Shown here: piece by piece, positions 41,258-50,585 of the stretch | Layout: every line of letters starts with the position of its first letter | How positions within the stretch are numbered: the stretch's first letter is position 1 | Assembly (NCBI GenBank): GCA_965216395.1 | Contig: OZ244156.1 | Span: forward strand, 930,001-994,000 | Reading direction: 5' to 3' | Source of the DNA: CAZBXD01 sp965216395 | GTDB lineage: Bacteria; Pseudomonadota; Alphaproteobacteria; Micavibrionales; SZUA-601 | Length of the DNA: 64,000 nucleotides | Program-made: the position numbers and the translations under genes | Notes under the pieces: generated by a model | The model's input: the letters and a program-made list of their open reading frames with translations, nothing else | What the model was told of the DNA's origin: nothing | The model's database searches: none

Positions 41258-42619
41258 ATGAAAAAATTACTTTCCACAACAGCGATTCTTTTAACATTGA
41301 CAGCGCCAGCCTTGGCTAATGAAACGACCGATCTTCGTCAGGAAATAGAGTTGTTAAAACAACAACTTTCTATGATGGAGCAAAAACTCAACGCCCAAGA
41401 AAATCAAATTAAAGCGAACACACAAAAAGCAACTACGGCGGAAGAAAATATTGTTGAGGTGGCGCGTAAAATGGAAACAACGCCACCCGCTTCGAACGAA
41501 AATATTAAAGTTTCTGTGTCGCCCCTTAAAATTGAAACTGCTGACGGCCATAACAGTATTCAAGCTTTTGGGCGTATCCAAATTGATGCCGCCGCGTTTG
41601 ATGATGATGTTGCCGATCACCCTGATGGTGCGAAATTCCGTCGCGCACGTTTAGGTGTTAAGGGTAAGGTTGCCAAAGATTGGGGCTATAAAATGGAATG
41701 GGATTTTGCCAATGACGCCGTTAATGCGAAAGATGTCTATATTTCTTATGATGGTTTTAAAAATACCAGTATTAAAGTTGGGCATACGAAACCCCGCTTT
41801 GGCATGGAAGAATTAACCAGTGCCAATCATTTACAACTGATTGAACGTTCATCATCGGGGTCGGCTTTTGGTACGGGTGAAAAACTCGGCATTAATTTGG
41901 ATGGTTATTGGAATCACGGTTCATTCGCCATTGGCGCCTTTAACGATGACGCTGGTACCAACAGCACAGATGATGAGGCCATATCACTTGATGGGCGTGT
42001 TACTTTTGTCCCCATGAAAAATGATGTTGGATTGGTTCATATTGGAACCGCCGCCAGTTTAAGAAAACCAGACAGCGCGACAGATTCATTGCGTTTTCGC
42101 TCGCGCGTGGATAATAACTTGCAAAATCTGCGCGCGGTTGATGCCAATATTAATAATGTTGATCAAGCCTTATTGAACACTGTTGAACTGGCCGGACAAT
42201 ATGGTCCTTTGGGCGTTCAGGGTGAATATTACCGCGCCGATGTGTCTCGCAATAATGGTTCAGCAGATGCTGAATTTGATGGCTGGTATGCACAAGCTTC
42301 GTATTTCCTCAGTGGTGATCACCGAACATATGATACAAAAAAAGGTCTTTTTGGCCGACCTAAGGTGAATAATCCTGTCACAGAGGGTGGTATAGGCGCA
42401 TGGGAAATCAGCGCACGTTACTCAAACATTGATCTCAATGACACCAGTGCGGGGATAACGGGTGGCGAAATGGACACAACAAGTTTCGGTTTGAACTGGT
42501 ACCCAACCAAACAGACCAAATTAATGTTGAATTATATTATGGCTGATACAGATAACAACGCCGTCACACCTAACGATGACCCTAATATCTTATTATTACG
42601 GGCACAGATTGATTTTTAA
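41258..42619 (+). CDS. OprO/OprP-type outer-membrane porin
   Basis: A 453-residue outer-membrane protein with a signal peptide (LLSTTAILLTLTAPALANET, cleavage after ALA), then an N-terminal coiled-coil stretch (about 25-75, DLRQEIELLKQQLSMMEQKL) and a beta-barrel starting at QAFGRIQIDAAAF. FRRARLGVKGKVAKDWGYKM followed by EWDF is characteristic of phosphate-selective porins O and P. The last residue is Phe, as expected for BamA recognition. The coiled coil may reach peptidoglycan. Ribosome site is weak; AT-rich leader. Confidence 0.9.
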   Translation: MKKLLSTTAILLTLTAPALANETTDLRQEIELLKQQLSMMEQKLNAQENQIKANTQKATTAEENIVEVARKMETTPPASNENIKVSVSPLKIETADGHNSIQAFGRIQIDAAAFDDDVADHPDGAKFRRARLGVKGKVAKDWGYKMEWDFANDAVNAKDVYISYDGFKNTSIKVGHTKPRFGMEELTSANHLQLIERSSSGSAFGTGEKLGINLDGYWNHGSFAIGAFNDDAGTNSTDDEAISLDGRVTFVPMKNDVGLVHIGTAASLRKPDSATDSLRFRSRVDNNLQNLRAVDANINNVDQALLNTVELAGQYGPLGVQGEYYRADVSRNNGSADAEFDGWYAQASYFLSGDHRTYDTKKGLFGRPKVNNPVTEGGIGAWEISARYSNIDLNDTSAGITGGEMDTTSFGLNWYPTKQTKLMLNYIMADTDNNAVTPNDDPNILLLRAQIDF

Positions 42620-42744
42620 GTGATAAACATATTGAGGAATTGAGCTGAACAAAATTTAATACAGAAAGCCTTTTCTTTTGGTCTTTAATATATTATAGAT
42701 ATATTAAATCAAAAGTAAACTATCCAATAAAGTGTTTATAAAAA

Positions 42745-42939
42745 ATGTATGAAACAAAAAAAATAGATAGCAATAGAACTCTTTGCATTCGAAAAGAACT
42801 GTTCAGTGATGAAGAATATCTAAAAATAATGCGGTCTTGTAAAGAAAGTGCTCGTTTAGTAGAAAAGGATTACCGAAGAATTCAACCCAATCCTAATAGA
42901 AAAACAGTAAATTTTAACGCTATAAAAATTACACTTTGA
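42745..42939 (+). CDS. Small hypothetical protein
   Basis: A 64-residue basic soluble protein with no recognised motif and no clear ribosome site. It lies in an AT-rich gap between the porin and tRNA-Arg genes. Base composition is unlike the neighbours. It could be a spurious frame, so confidence is low. Confidence 0.35.
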   Translation: MYETKKIDSNRTLCIRKELFSDEEYLKIMRSCKESARLVEKDYRRIQPNPNRKTVNFNAIKITL

Positions 42940-42975
42940 AGATATAACCGTTTATACAATATTCGTCAAAATACA

Positions 42976-43004
42976 TTGACATAAACACAAGAATATAGTA
43001 CAAT
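42976..43004 (+). promoter_or_regulatory. Near-perfect promoter directly upstream of a start codon
   Basis: TTGACA, 17 bases, TACAAT. The -10 ends seven bases before the ATG at 43012, so transcription would begin on or next to the start codon and the mRNA would be leaderless. Confidence 0.7.
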
Positions 43005-43011
43005 TTCTTGT

Positions 43012-43296
43012 ATGTTGGTTCTAAAAAAATTTAAGAACAATATACTTTCTTTTTTCTCATGTAAAAAGACTTCCAACCCTGTATTAGAAAATGAAACACA
43101 AACTGATGATTACCTAATCAAAAGAGAAATGATGACTGTAAAAGACCCTTTATCTTTAGAGAATATGCAAAATACAATGGATAATCTAATGATTGAAGAA
43201 TTCAAAGAAAGTTATCCAGACTTAGTTGAAGAATATATTAAACTTATCGAAGATCGAAAAAAATTTAGCAAAGTTGTAGACAATTACTTTAAATAA
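43012..43296 (+). CDS. Small hypothetical protein, probably from a leaderless mRNA
   Basis: A 94-residue, largely helical, charged protein with a hydrophobic/aromatic N-terminus (NNILSFFSCKK) and an acidic C-terminal half. No family is recognised. It has no Shine-Dalgarno sequence but a near-consensus promoter ends seven bases before the ATG, which supports translation of a leaderless transcript and makes the gene more believable. Located 84 bases upstream of the 3' end of tRNA-Arg on the other strand. Confidence 0.5.
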   Translation: MLVLKKFKNNILSFFSCKKTSNPVLENETQTDDYLIKREMMTVKDPLSLENMQNTMDNLMIEEFKESYPDLVEEYIKLIEDRKKFSKVVDNYFK

Positions 43297-43379
43297 ATTG
43301 AAATAAAGAGATTATAGTCCTGAGTGAAATCTTTCAACGTTTCCAAGTTTTTGTTCGTTATTATATACAATTATAAAAA

Positions 43380-43456
43380 TGGCGCGCCCAGCAGGACTCG
43401 AACCTGCAACCTACTGCTTAGAAGGCAGTTGCTCTATCCAGTTGAGCTATGGGCGC
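43380..43456 (-). tRNA. tRNA-Arg (UCU anticodon)
   Basis: On the minus strand a full cloverleaf: acceptor stem GCGCCCA/TGGGCGC, D arm GCTC/GAGC, anticodon stem ACTGC/GCAGT with loop CTTCTAA (anticodon TCT, reading AGA), and T arm GCAGG-TTCGAGT-CCTGC. Discriminator G, and CCA is encoded. 77 bases including CCA. Confidence 0.95.
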
Positions 43457-43600
43457 TTTTTGCTTGAATAATATGTCCCCTAACCTATCAATCCCAAAGG
43501 GGGTAATCAATATATAAATAAAAATATTTTGCTCTCTTGACGGGTCACGATGAATATGCAGTAATCCCCGTCTTATCACATAATCAATGAAAGATTTTTA

Positions 43601-44248
43601 ATGTCAAATTCGCCTAAAAAACGTATTGAGCCAACCGTTTATACCGTTGAAACGGTAGATATTGATATTTATGATAATGACAATGAACAGAGTAATTACC
43701 ACAATCAAAAACCGCATTACGTTGAAAAAGAAATTACCCCCTATCGTGAGCAAGTTAATAATAATCAGACAGATTTAAACCCACTAGATAAACTCACACT
43801 ATCCACTGAAGTTTCTATCCGTTACCATCAAAGACGCAAAAACCACTATGATCATATTTATAAAGTGATGGCTTTTGTTGTTATCATGATGGCGACTTCT
43901 GGTTTTATTTTAAACTTAGCACAATCAGAAATTTATATCTTGGGAACGGTGGCTGTGATTGGCCTTATGCTGGTGTGGAATTTGAATCAAAAGTCCCGTG
44001 AGCATGAAGTTTTACGTCATCGTTACCAAAATCTTTTGGAACAAATTCGAATGAAACAGAATCCAGAACAAAGTGATCTTTATGATTGGCGTACAACACG
44101 TATTAAAATTCAAGCGGACGAACCGCCGATGCATTGGGCATTAGTTAATGATTGTTATTATGATGTTGCGCGTTCTTGGGACTTGCGCCCTAAAAACAAA
44201 GCCTGTCCCATATGGCTCAGACCATTCATGAATTGGTTTAGGTTCTAA
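43601..44248 (+). CDS. Two-span membrane protein, SLATT-like
   Basis: A 215-residue protein: a disordered acidic N-terminus (1-70), two close membrane helices (about 88-106 and 111-130) flanked by LSTEVSIRYHQRRKNHYDHI and HEVLRHRYQNLLEQI. The RYHxRR entry, paired helices and following RYxxLLEQI match the SLATT pattern (two-helix effector module in some defence and nucleotide-signalling systems). No cyclase (SMODS) or other partner is next to it, so a housekeeping membrane role is equally possible. Its 3' end overlaps the convergent kinase gene by 11 bases. Confidence 0.6.
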   Translation: MSNSPKKRIEPTVYTVETVDIDIYDNDNEQSNYHNQKPHYVEKEITPYREQVNNNQTDLNPLDKLTLSTEVSIRYHQRRKNHYDHIYKVMAFVVIMMATSGFILNLAQSEIYILGTVAVIGLMLVWNLNQKSREHEVLRHRYQNLLEQIRMKQNPEQSDLYDWRTTRIKIQADEPPMHWALVNDCYYDVARSWDLRPKNKACPIWLRPFMNWFRF

Positions 44249-47048
44249 GACACTCTTTGGGAAAACATATGGTAACGACAGTTCCCTCACCAGGGACAGA
44301 GTGAATTTTTAATGTCCCATTATTACTATCAATCAAGCGTTTTGTTAAAGGTAAACCAAGACCTGTCCCTTCGTATTTGCGCGATAAAGTACTATCGACT
44401 TGACCGAATGCTTCCATAGCTTTGGGTAAATCTTCTTCTGACATCCCGATCCCTGTATCTATTACGCATATTTCAAGCGCCCTTTCAGAGTTAATTTTGG
44501 CTTTAACATCAACATGACCACCATCGGGCGTAAACTTCACAGCATTGGATATTAAGTTAAGCATAATTTGTTTTGCCCGTTTAGGATCTATCCATAATTT
44601 AGGAAAATTAGGATCATCAGGATATTCATGGCTCACACAAATTTCCGCTTTATTCGCACGTGGCATGATAAATTTAATAGAAGAATCAATAATTTCCCGC
44701 ATATCTGTTTTACGCGCCTCTTGGCTAATCAAACCTGCCTCAGCCTTACTCAGATCAAGAATATCATTAATTAATTCCATCAAATGCATACCACTGGAAT
44801 GGATGTCATTGACGTATTCTTTGTATTTTTCACTATTGGCAGGCCCGGCCAAATCATCGCGTACCAATTCAGAAAAGCCAATAATAGCATTAAGCGGTGT
44901 ACGTAATTCATGTGATACATTAGCCAAAAATTCACTCTTACCGCGACTGGCGCTTTCCGCCATTTCTTTTGCATGGCGTAAGTTACGTTCATTCTCGCGT
45001 AAATTCGTGATATCGACATAAAAAGATGCGATACCACCATCAGCTGTCCTATGCTCCAAAGCCAGGTAGCTACGGCCATTGGTTAATAATTCACGCCCGG
45101 GTGAACCGTTTTGTTGGCCACGATGCGCTTTTCTATGCGCCCAGAAATTTTCGATTTCTTCTTCAGGTATATCACTTAAGCCTGATTCAAAATGTAATTT
45201 CTGCAAATCATCAAAATACATGCCCGGTTCAACCTTATGCTGAATACCAGAGAAAAAAGTATCTTTAAAACGTTGATTACATATAATCAATTTATCTTCA
45301 CTATCATAAAGAGCAAAAGCTTCTGGAGAAGATTCAATGGCTTCTGCGAGCCACTGTTCTGCCTGTGATGCACGCTGTGTTGCGGCAATAAGTTCTGTCA
45401 CATCTGAACCCGTACCACGATACCCCTTAAATTCACCGTCATTGGTCAAAATGGGGCGGCCACTTACCTTTAATATTCTATCATTCTCTGACGATCTCCC
45501 TTTTATTTCTAAAGAAACATCTTTAAAAGGTTGATAAGCAGTCAAGTTTTTGGAAGGCGCAGAAGTTTCTTGGGTTTTAACATGCGTTGAATCGACTTTT
45601 TCATGCGCTTTTTTCAGCAATTGCTGTAATTTAATCTGTCCTTCAGTCCCAGCATGTTCAGAGATGAATGTATAATTCAAATCTTCATCAATTTCCCAAA
45701 ACCAATCCGATGCCACTTCAGCAAAATCTCTAAAACGTTTTTGTGAATCAATCATTTTTCTTTGTACATATTGACGCCGAAATTCAATTTCAACCCAATG
45801 GGAAATAAGGCGAAAGATTTCATTACTTTCATGATAATTCTCATTTTCTGTAGAATCATGCGCGGCAAACACGTGACCAATACAGTCACCTTTACTATTA
45901 CGCAGAGCAAAACCACGATAATTATATACTTTTTCTGAAGATAAGAATTTTCGATCTGGATAATTTAAATCTAAACTTTCTCGAACACGAATAAGATTTT
46001 TTTCGCGATAAACCTGTTCACAAGGACTGTTTAAAATGGAATAGGGTTTCGCTGAAATCAATTGATCCGTATCCCATAAAGCGATCATATCGGCCATTTC
46101 ATTGTCATCTTCGTCAATCTTTACAACACCAGCCCATCGACACCCCAATGCAACGGCAATCGCTTTTGCCGCTCTTTCAGGTACAGACCAGTTATTCGTT
46201 GCATCCTCTAATAAAGAAGCAAGTGCTTTTTCACGACGTTTAACAGGTGTTAAATCCATCCAGCTTATAACTGTGCCGCCCTCAATGGTTTCATGTTCCG
46301 TTAATTCAACCCATCGTTCATTACTCAGTTTAACTTCACGAGTGCCATAACCATTACGATGTAATGACATTCTTTTACGAACAAAAACCTCTATATCACC
46401 ATCAACTGGCTGTATGCCTCTCTCAATACTGCCACGCACAATATCTTCAAAAGGCGTCCCCGTTACCATCAAATCATCCATTTGTGGAAATAAATTCCGA
46501 TGTTTTGTATTAAGAAAAACAAGTTTGTCAAAACGATCAAAAAGCGCAATACCATAGGGGATACATTCAATTGTATCTGTTAGACGTTCTTCAATAAGTT
46601 CTGCATTGAGTGAATTATTCACTTCGACAGTGATATCACGCGCACATCCACGATATCCAATAATGACCTCATCTTCATTTAAAATTGGCTTTACAGCGAT
46701 GGAAAAATGGCTAAAACCATCAAGAGGATGCACAAAGGAATGCGTAAAATCATCAATCACGTCTCCATTTTTGAGACTATCTCGAAATTCTTGCCAATGG
46801 CCTGCATCAATATCCCAACCAAGGCTGGCACCAAATTTTTCGCCTATCATTGATTCTAAAGGTTTAGAAGAAAGAACTTCGAGTTGATGATTAGAATAAG
46901 TTAACAGAAAATCTGTATCGACTTCAAAAAACCAATCAAGCGATAGCGTAATAAAATCATCAAAACGATCCATTTCTTGATATACGGATCTATTTTTCTG
47001 AGTAACAGAGATATTTTCTCGTTTATTATTTTCTGACTCTTCTGACAA
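44238..47048 (-). CDS. Multi-PAS sensor histidine kinase, PleC/DivJ-like
   Basis: A 936-residue cytoplasmic kinase without membrane segment. Sensory part: PAS near 25-145, a second PAS-like region near 150-270, a GAF-like region near 280-410, then PAS domains at about 425-550 and 560-680. Kinase core: H-box GKSEFLANVSHELRTPLNAI (His at about 710) and ATPase boxes NLISNAVKFTPDGGHV, IDTGIGMS and EGTGLGLPLTKRL. The core resembles the alphaproteobacterial PleC/DivJ/PdhS group, which works with DivK-like regulators of the cell cycle; no response regulator is adjacent. No receiver domain is present. Confidence 0.9.
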   Translation of the reverse strand: MSEESENNKRENISVTQKNRSVYQEMDRFDDFITLSLDWFFEVDTDFLLTYSNHQLEVLSSKPLESMIGEKFGASLGWDIDAGHWQEFRDSLKNGDVIDDFTHSFVHPLDGFSHFSIAVKPILNEDEVIIGYRGCARDITVEVNNSLNAELIEERLTDTIECIPYGIALFDRFDKLVFLNTKHRNLFPQMDDLMVTGTPFEDIVRGSIERGIQPVDGDIEVFVRKRMSLHRNGYGTREVKLSNERWVELTEHETIEGGTVISWMDLTPVKRREKALASLLEDATNNWSVPERAAKAIAVALGCRWAGVVKIDEDDNEMADMIALWDTDQLISAKPYSILNSPCEQVYREKNLIRVRESLDLNYPDRKFLSSEKVYNYRGFALRNSKGDCIGHVFAAHDSTENENYHESNEIFRLISHWVEIEFRRQYVQRKMIDSQKRFRDFAEVASDWFWEIDEDLNYTFISEHAGTEGQIKLQQLLKKAHEKVDSTHVKTQETSAPSKNLTAYQPFKDVSLEIKGRSSENDRILKVSGRPILTNDGEFKGYRGTGSDVTELIAATQRASQAEQWLAEAIESSPEAFALYDSEDKLIICNQRFKDTFFSGIQHKVEPGMYFDDLQKLHFESGLSDIPEEEIENFWAHRKAHRGQQNGSPGRELLTNGRSYLALEHRTADGGIASFYVDITNLRENERNLRHAKEMAESASRGKSEFLANVSHELRTPLNAIIGFSELVRDDLAGPANSEKYKEYVNDIHSSGMHLMELINDILDLSKAEAGLISQEARKTDMREIIDSSIKFIMPRANKAEICVSHEYPDDPNFPKLWIDPKRAKQIMLNLISNAVKFTPDGGHVDVKAKINSERALEICVIDTGIGMSEEDLPKAMEAFGQVDSTLSRKYEGTGLGLPLTKRLIDSNNGTLKIHSVPGEGTVVTICFPKECLRT

Positions 47049-47160
47049 TATTATCCTCTAAATCCTTGGTTTTAGAAACTATCTTTCAATATGACATGTG
47101 ATTCGCTAATTTCTGATAAAAATAATGAGCAATTCTTAAAAAAATATTATATTATGCAAA

Positions 47161-48651
47161 CTATTGAAACGCAACTTCATGAAAACTCCGTAATTTTCGG
47201 CTATGTAGCCTTTCTAAACCAACTTCTCTAAGTAATTCCATAGCACGAAGCCCTATTTTAAGATGTTGATCAACGCGTTGACGATAAAACTCATCCGCCA
47301 TACCAGGCAGCTTTAACTCACCATGTAAAGGCTTATCCGACACACATAAGAGTGTACCATATGGAACGCGGAAACGGAAACCATTTGCGGCAATCGTTGC
47401 CGATTCCATATCAAGAGCGATAGCGCGACTTTGACTGAGCCTTTTCACTGGTTCTTGATAATTTTGTAATTCCCAATTTCGATCATCTACAGTGGCAACA
47501 GTTCCTGTGCGCATAATTTTCTTAACTTCATATTCTTCTAGATTTGTCACCTCAGCTGTGGCTTGTTCCAAAGCTTGTTGGACCTCAGCTAAGGCAGGCA
47601 GGGGTACAGAAATCGGTAAATCATCATCCAAAACGTGATCTTCGCGCATATAAGCATGCGCGAGAACATAGTCACCTAGGCGTTGACTATTCCTCAAACC
47701 TGCACAATGACCAAGCATTAACCACGCATGAGGTCGTATCACAGCAACATGATCCGTGATCGTTTTTGCATTAGATGGGCCAACACCTATATTAATGAGT
47801 GTGATCCCAGAGTTATCTTTTCTTTTCAAATGATACGCTGGCATTTGGGGCAATCTTTTATGTGGTGTCTCCATACCCGTCTTTGTCACATTGGCATCAT
47901 CAGAATATGTAATTAAATTCCCTGGTTCAACAAAACAATCATACCCTGTTTTCTCATTAATCATTGTTTTTGCTAATTGTGAAAACTGCTCCACATAGAA
48001 TTGATAATTTGTAAAAATAACATAGTTTTGAAAATGTTCTGCATCTGTAGCTGTATAATGACGCAAACGCTGCAAACTCATATCAACACGTGGCGCGGTA
48101 AACAAAGATAATGCTTTCTGGCGATGGGGTTGAAATTCTTGTACGCCGTTGGCAATGGTATCATCAATTCTTTTTAAATCAGGAAGATCAAACATATTGG
48201 GTAAAACTTGTAATCTTTCTGGTGTTAATCCACTTTCAAGATGATCGCCAGCATTCAACGCAAAATGTACTGGAATGACTGTATCACTAACACCGATCTT
48301 AACTTTAACAGCATTGTTCTTGATCAATTTTGTAAGCTGATGTTGATAATATTGTTCAAAAAAATCAGGACGGGTAATTGTTGTCATGTAAATGCCGGGA
48401 TGTTCAATAAAACCATATGAACTTCTTGAGTCAATTTTTGAACGTGTTTTGACTGTTACTTCAATATACGGATAAAAGGCACGGATTTTTTGTTCAAAAT
48501 TTTCACCTTGAGAGAAACGTTCAAACTGTTGTCTTAGATATTCTATATTTGCCGAATATATCTTTTGAGCATAACTGACTGCTTTCAGGGGATCGTTAAA
48601 ACTTTTAGCTTTTTTACCTGATGGATAAGGGCATTTTGCTTTTAAACTCAT
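47161..48651 (-). CDS. amn: AMP nucleosidase
   Basis: A 496-residue enzyme that splits AMP into adenine and ribose 5-phosphate. N-terminal AMN domain (to about 180), then a phosphorylase-like domain with NIGVGPSNAKTITDHVAV and LMLGHCAGLR (about 315-350), and the late ALDMESATIAANGFRF (about 415-430) that holds the base-binding acidic residue. The ATG at 48651 (MSLKAK) has GAGAAG seven bases upstream; a GTG at 48666 overlapping the previous stop is also possible. Confidence 0.9.
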   Translation of the reverse strand: MSLKAKCPYPSGKKAKSFNDPLKAVSYAQKIYSANIEYLRQQFERFSQGENFEQKIRAFYPYIEVTVKTRSKIDSRSSYGFIEHPGIYMTTITRPDFFEQYYQHQLTKLIKNNAVKVKIGVSDTVIPVHFALNAGDHLESGLTPERLQVLPNMFDLPDLKRIDDTIANGVQEFQPHRQKALSLFTAPRVDMSLQRLRHYTATDAEHFQNYVIFTNYQFYVEQFSQLAKTMINEKTGYDCFVEPGNLITYSDDANVTKTGMETPHKRLPQMPAYHLKRKDNSGITLINIGVGPSNAKTITDHVAVIRPHAWLMLGHCAGLRNSQRLGDYVLAHAYMREDHVLDDDLPISVPLPALAEVQQALEQATAEVTNLEEYEVKKIMRTGTVATVDDRNWELQNYQEPVKRLSQSRAIALDMESATIAANGFRFRVPYGTLLCVSDKPLHGELKLPGMADEFYRQRVDQHLKIGLRAMELLREVGLERLHSRKLRSFHEVAFQ

Positions 48652-48665
48652 TGAATAACTTCTCA

Positions 48666-50531
48666 CTATTGTGTTACGGTATTTTTTTGATCTAAATCTT
48701 GATTTGAAAACACTATCTTTTGATCTAAACCATTTTCAAGCTTGTCTTTTATTTGCGCCACCATTTCAAGATCTTCATTATTATCTATGGCCTTTTGCCA
48801 TTGAAATTTTGCTTCTAATTCACGCCCTAAGACCCAATAAACATCGCCCAAATGATCATTGATAACGGGGTCACTGGGTAATAAAGAAATTGCCTTTTCC
48901 AAAAACAGCACCGCCTCTTTAAAGCGCCCCAATTTATACAAAACCCAACCCATACTATCGATAATATAAGCATCTGTTGGCCGCAGATATATCGCTTTTT
49001 CAATATATTCTAACGCAAGTTCAATATTTTTACCTTGATCCGCCCAACTATAACCTAAATAATTTAAAACATAGGGTTGATTGGGGTCTATAGATAAGGA
49101 CTTAATAAGATCAGCCTCGGCTTTTGGCCATTGCTGTGTTTGTTCATAGGCAATAGCGCGCGCATAAAATACTTCCCAATATTCGCTCTCTTCATCCTGA
49201 TTAATCTGATCAATGACTTGTGTATAATAAGAAATCGCATCCTCGAATTCTTCATTTCGTCTTAAAAGATCACCTAATGTGATCATGATAGACTCATTAG
49301 AAGCCGAATATTTTTTCATAAGTTTCTTTAATACAGTAACCGCACGCTCTATCTGTTCTTCATTCTCATAGAGTTTTGCTAAGCGGATCTGTGCCATAAT
49401 GTGAAAATCACTTTGTGGGCTTACTCCTGCATATAATTTATATGCTTGTTCATTGTCTTCTATCACATAAAATATATCGCCCAACAAAATTTGTAAAAAA
49501 GGATCATCCGGTGATAAATAATAAGCAATTTGACCATAAAGCAAAGCAAGCCGTGAAGAGGATTCTTGATACAGCAAATTCGCTAAATCAAATAAACCAC
49601 TGCTGAATCCATCAATCAGTTGAATTTCTTTCAAAGGTGTTTCAATCTGTTTTTGTAAACGCATTAATGCCAAAGAGGTAAATGTTGATTTGGGATAAGC
49701 TGCTTGAATTTTTAGATAAATATCACGTGCCTGATCATCAAGACCATTTCGTTCATACAACGAACCTAACAACCACGCAGTTCTTGCAGAAAAATGATTT
49801 TCAAGGCTTTTTTGATAAAATTTGACAGCATTCTCATATTCTTTTGAATAATCATAAATCATCGCGACATGCATTAAATAAAGCGCTTTGAGCGATTGTT
49901 GCTGTTTGGCTAATTGCTTTAAATCCGCCACAGCTCTTTCTTTGTCACCTTTGGCTACATGCATCCATGCCGATGCTAATGGTTTAAGATAATATCCAAA
50001 ACTGCTGTTTTCTAATTGATCAAGATATTGTTCAGCTTTTTTAAACTCTTGGTTTTTAAAAGCATCCGCAACTAAAAGCGAATGACCTAAATGCGCAATG
50101 ACAGAATCTTGCGACTGAACTTTGCGTGCTAAACCTAAAGCATGATCAAAATTACTTGCTCCTAAGGCTGCGGGTAAGGCGCGCTGAATCAAATATGGAT
50201 CATCTGGTTTAATTTTAAGCGCCGCGTATAATTGTTGATCGGCAATATTCATATCATCATGTGTAACCGCAAAACGCCCTGCCAGATAATGCCCAGACAC
50301 AGTCGAATTGGGATATTCTTTTTTAGTCCATGGTACAATATTGAGAAGCTGATCAATTTTCGTATTATTATTTTCTGATTTTTTTTCTTGATATTGATCA
50401 GGATTCACATCACTAAGATACAGTTTTTGATTTGTACCATCTTCTGTTTTTGAATCATAACCATCACAACTTAGGACTGTAAAAGAAAAAGCCATAGCAA
50501 CAACTAATATTAAATATTTTATTTTAAACAC
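48666..50531 (-). CDS. TPR-repeat lipoprotein
   Basis: A 621-residue protein. The N-terminus is a lipoprotein signal peptide with a lipobox ending TVLSC (Cys about 22), followed by Asp, which in enterobacteria retains lipoproteins in the inner membrane. The rest is tetratricopeptide repeats, clearest at the C-terminus (YVLNYLGYSWADQGKNIELA, YIIDSMGWVLYKLGRFKEAV, INDHLGDVYWVLGRELEAKF). TPR proteins of this size in alphaproteobacteria often assist envelope assembly, but the partner is unknown. It lies directly upstream of amn. Confidence 0.85.
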   Translation of the reverse strand: MFKIKYLILVVAMAFSFTVLSCDGYDSKTEDGTNQKLYLSDVNPDQYQEKKSENNNTKIDQLLNIVPWTKKEYPNSTVSGHYLAGRFAVTHDDMNIADQQLYAALKIKPDDPYLIQRALPAALGASNFDHALGLARKVQSQDSVIAHLGHSLLVADAFKNQEFKKAEQYLDQLENSSFGYYLKPLASAWMHVAKGDKERAVADLKQLAKQQQSLKALYLMHVAMIYDYSKEYENAVKFYQKSLENHFSARTAWLLGSLYERNGLDDQARDIYLKIQAAYPKSTFTSLALMRLQKQIETPLKEIQLIDGFSSGLFDLANLLYQESSSRLALLYGQIAYYLSPDDPFLQILLGDIFYVIEDNEQAYKLYAGVSPQSDFHIMAQIRLAKLYENEEQIERAVTVLKKLMKKYSASNESIMITLGDLLRRNEEFEDAISYYTQVIDQINQDEESEYWEVFYARAIAYEQTQQWPKAEADLIKSLSIDPNQPYVLNYLGYSWADQGKNIELALEYIEKAIYLRPTDAYIIDSMGWVLYKLGRFKEAVLFLEKAISLLPSDPVINDHLGDVYWVLGRELEAKFQWQKAIDNNEDLEMVAQIKDKLENGLDQKIVFSNQDLDQKNTVTQ

Positions 50532-50585
50532 AAAAAAACCTCAAATACTTACTGATCAATATTGATAAAAACAGTACATTAAATA

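Noticed and set aside
43380..43456. tRNA-Arg as attachment site of the prophage
   Set aside because: It is more than 11 kb from the phage genes with housekeeping genes between, and no direct repeat of its 3' end was seen near 21.3 or 32 kb.
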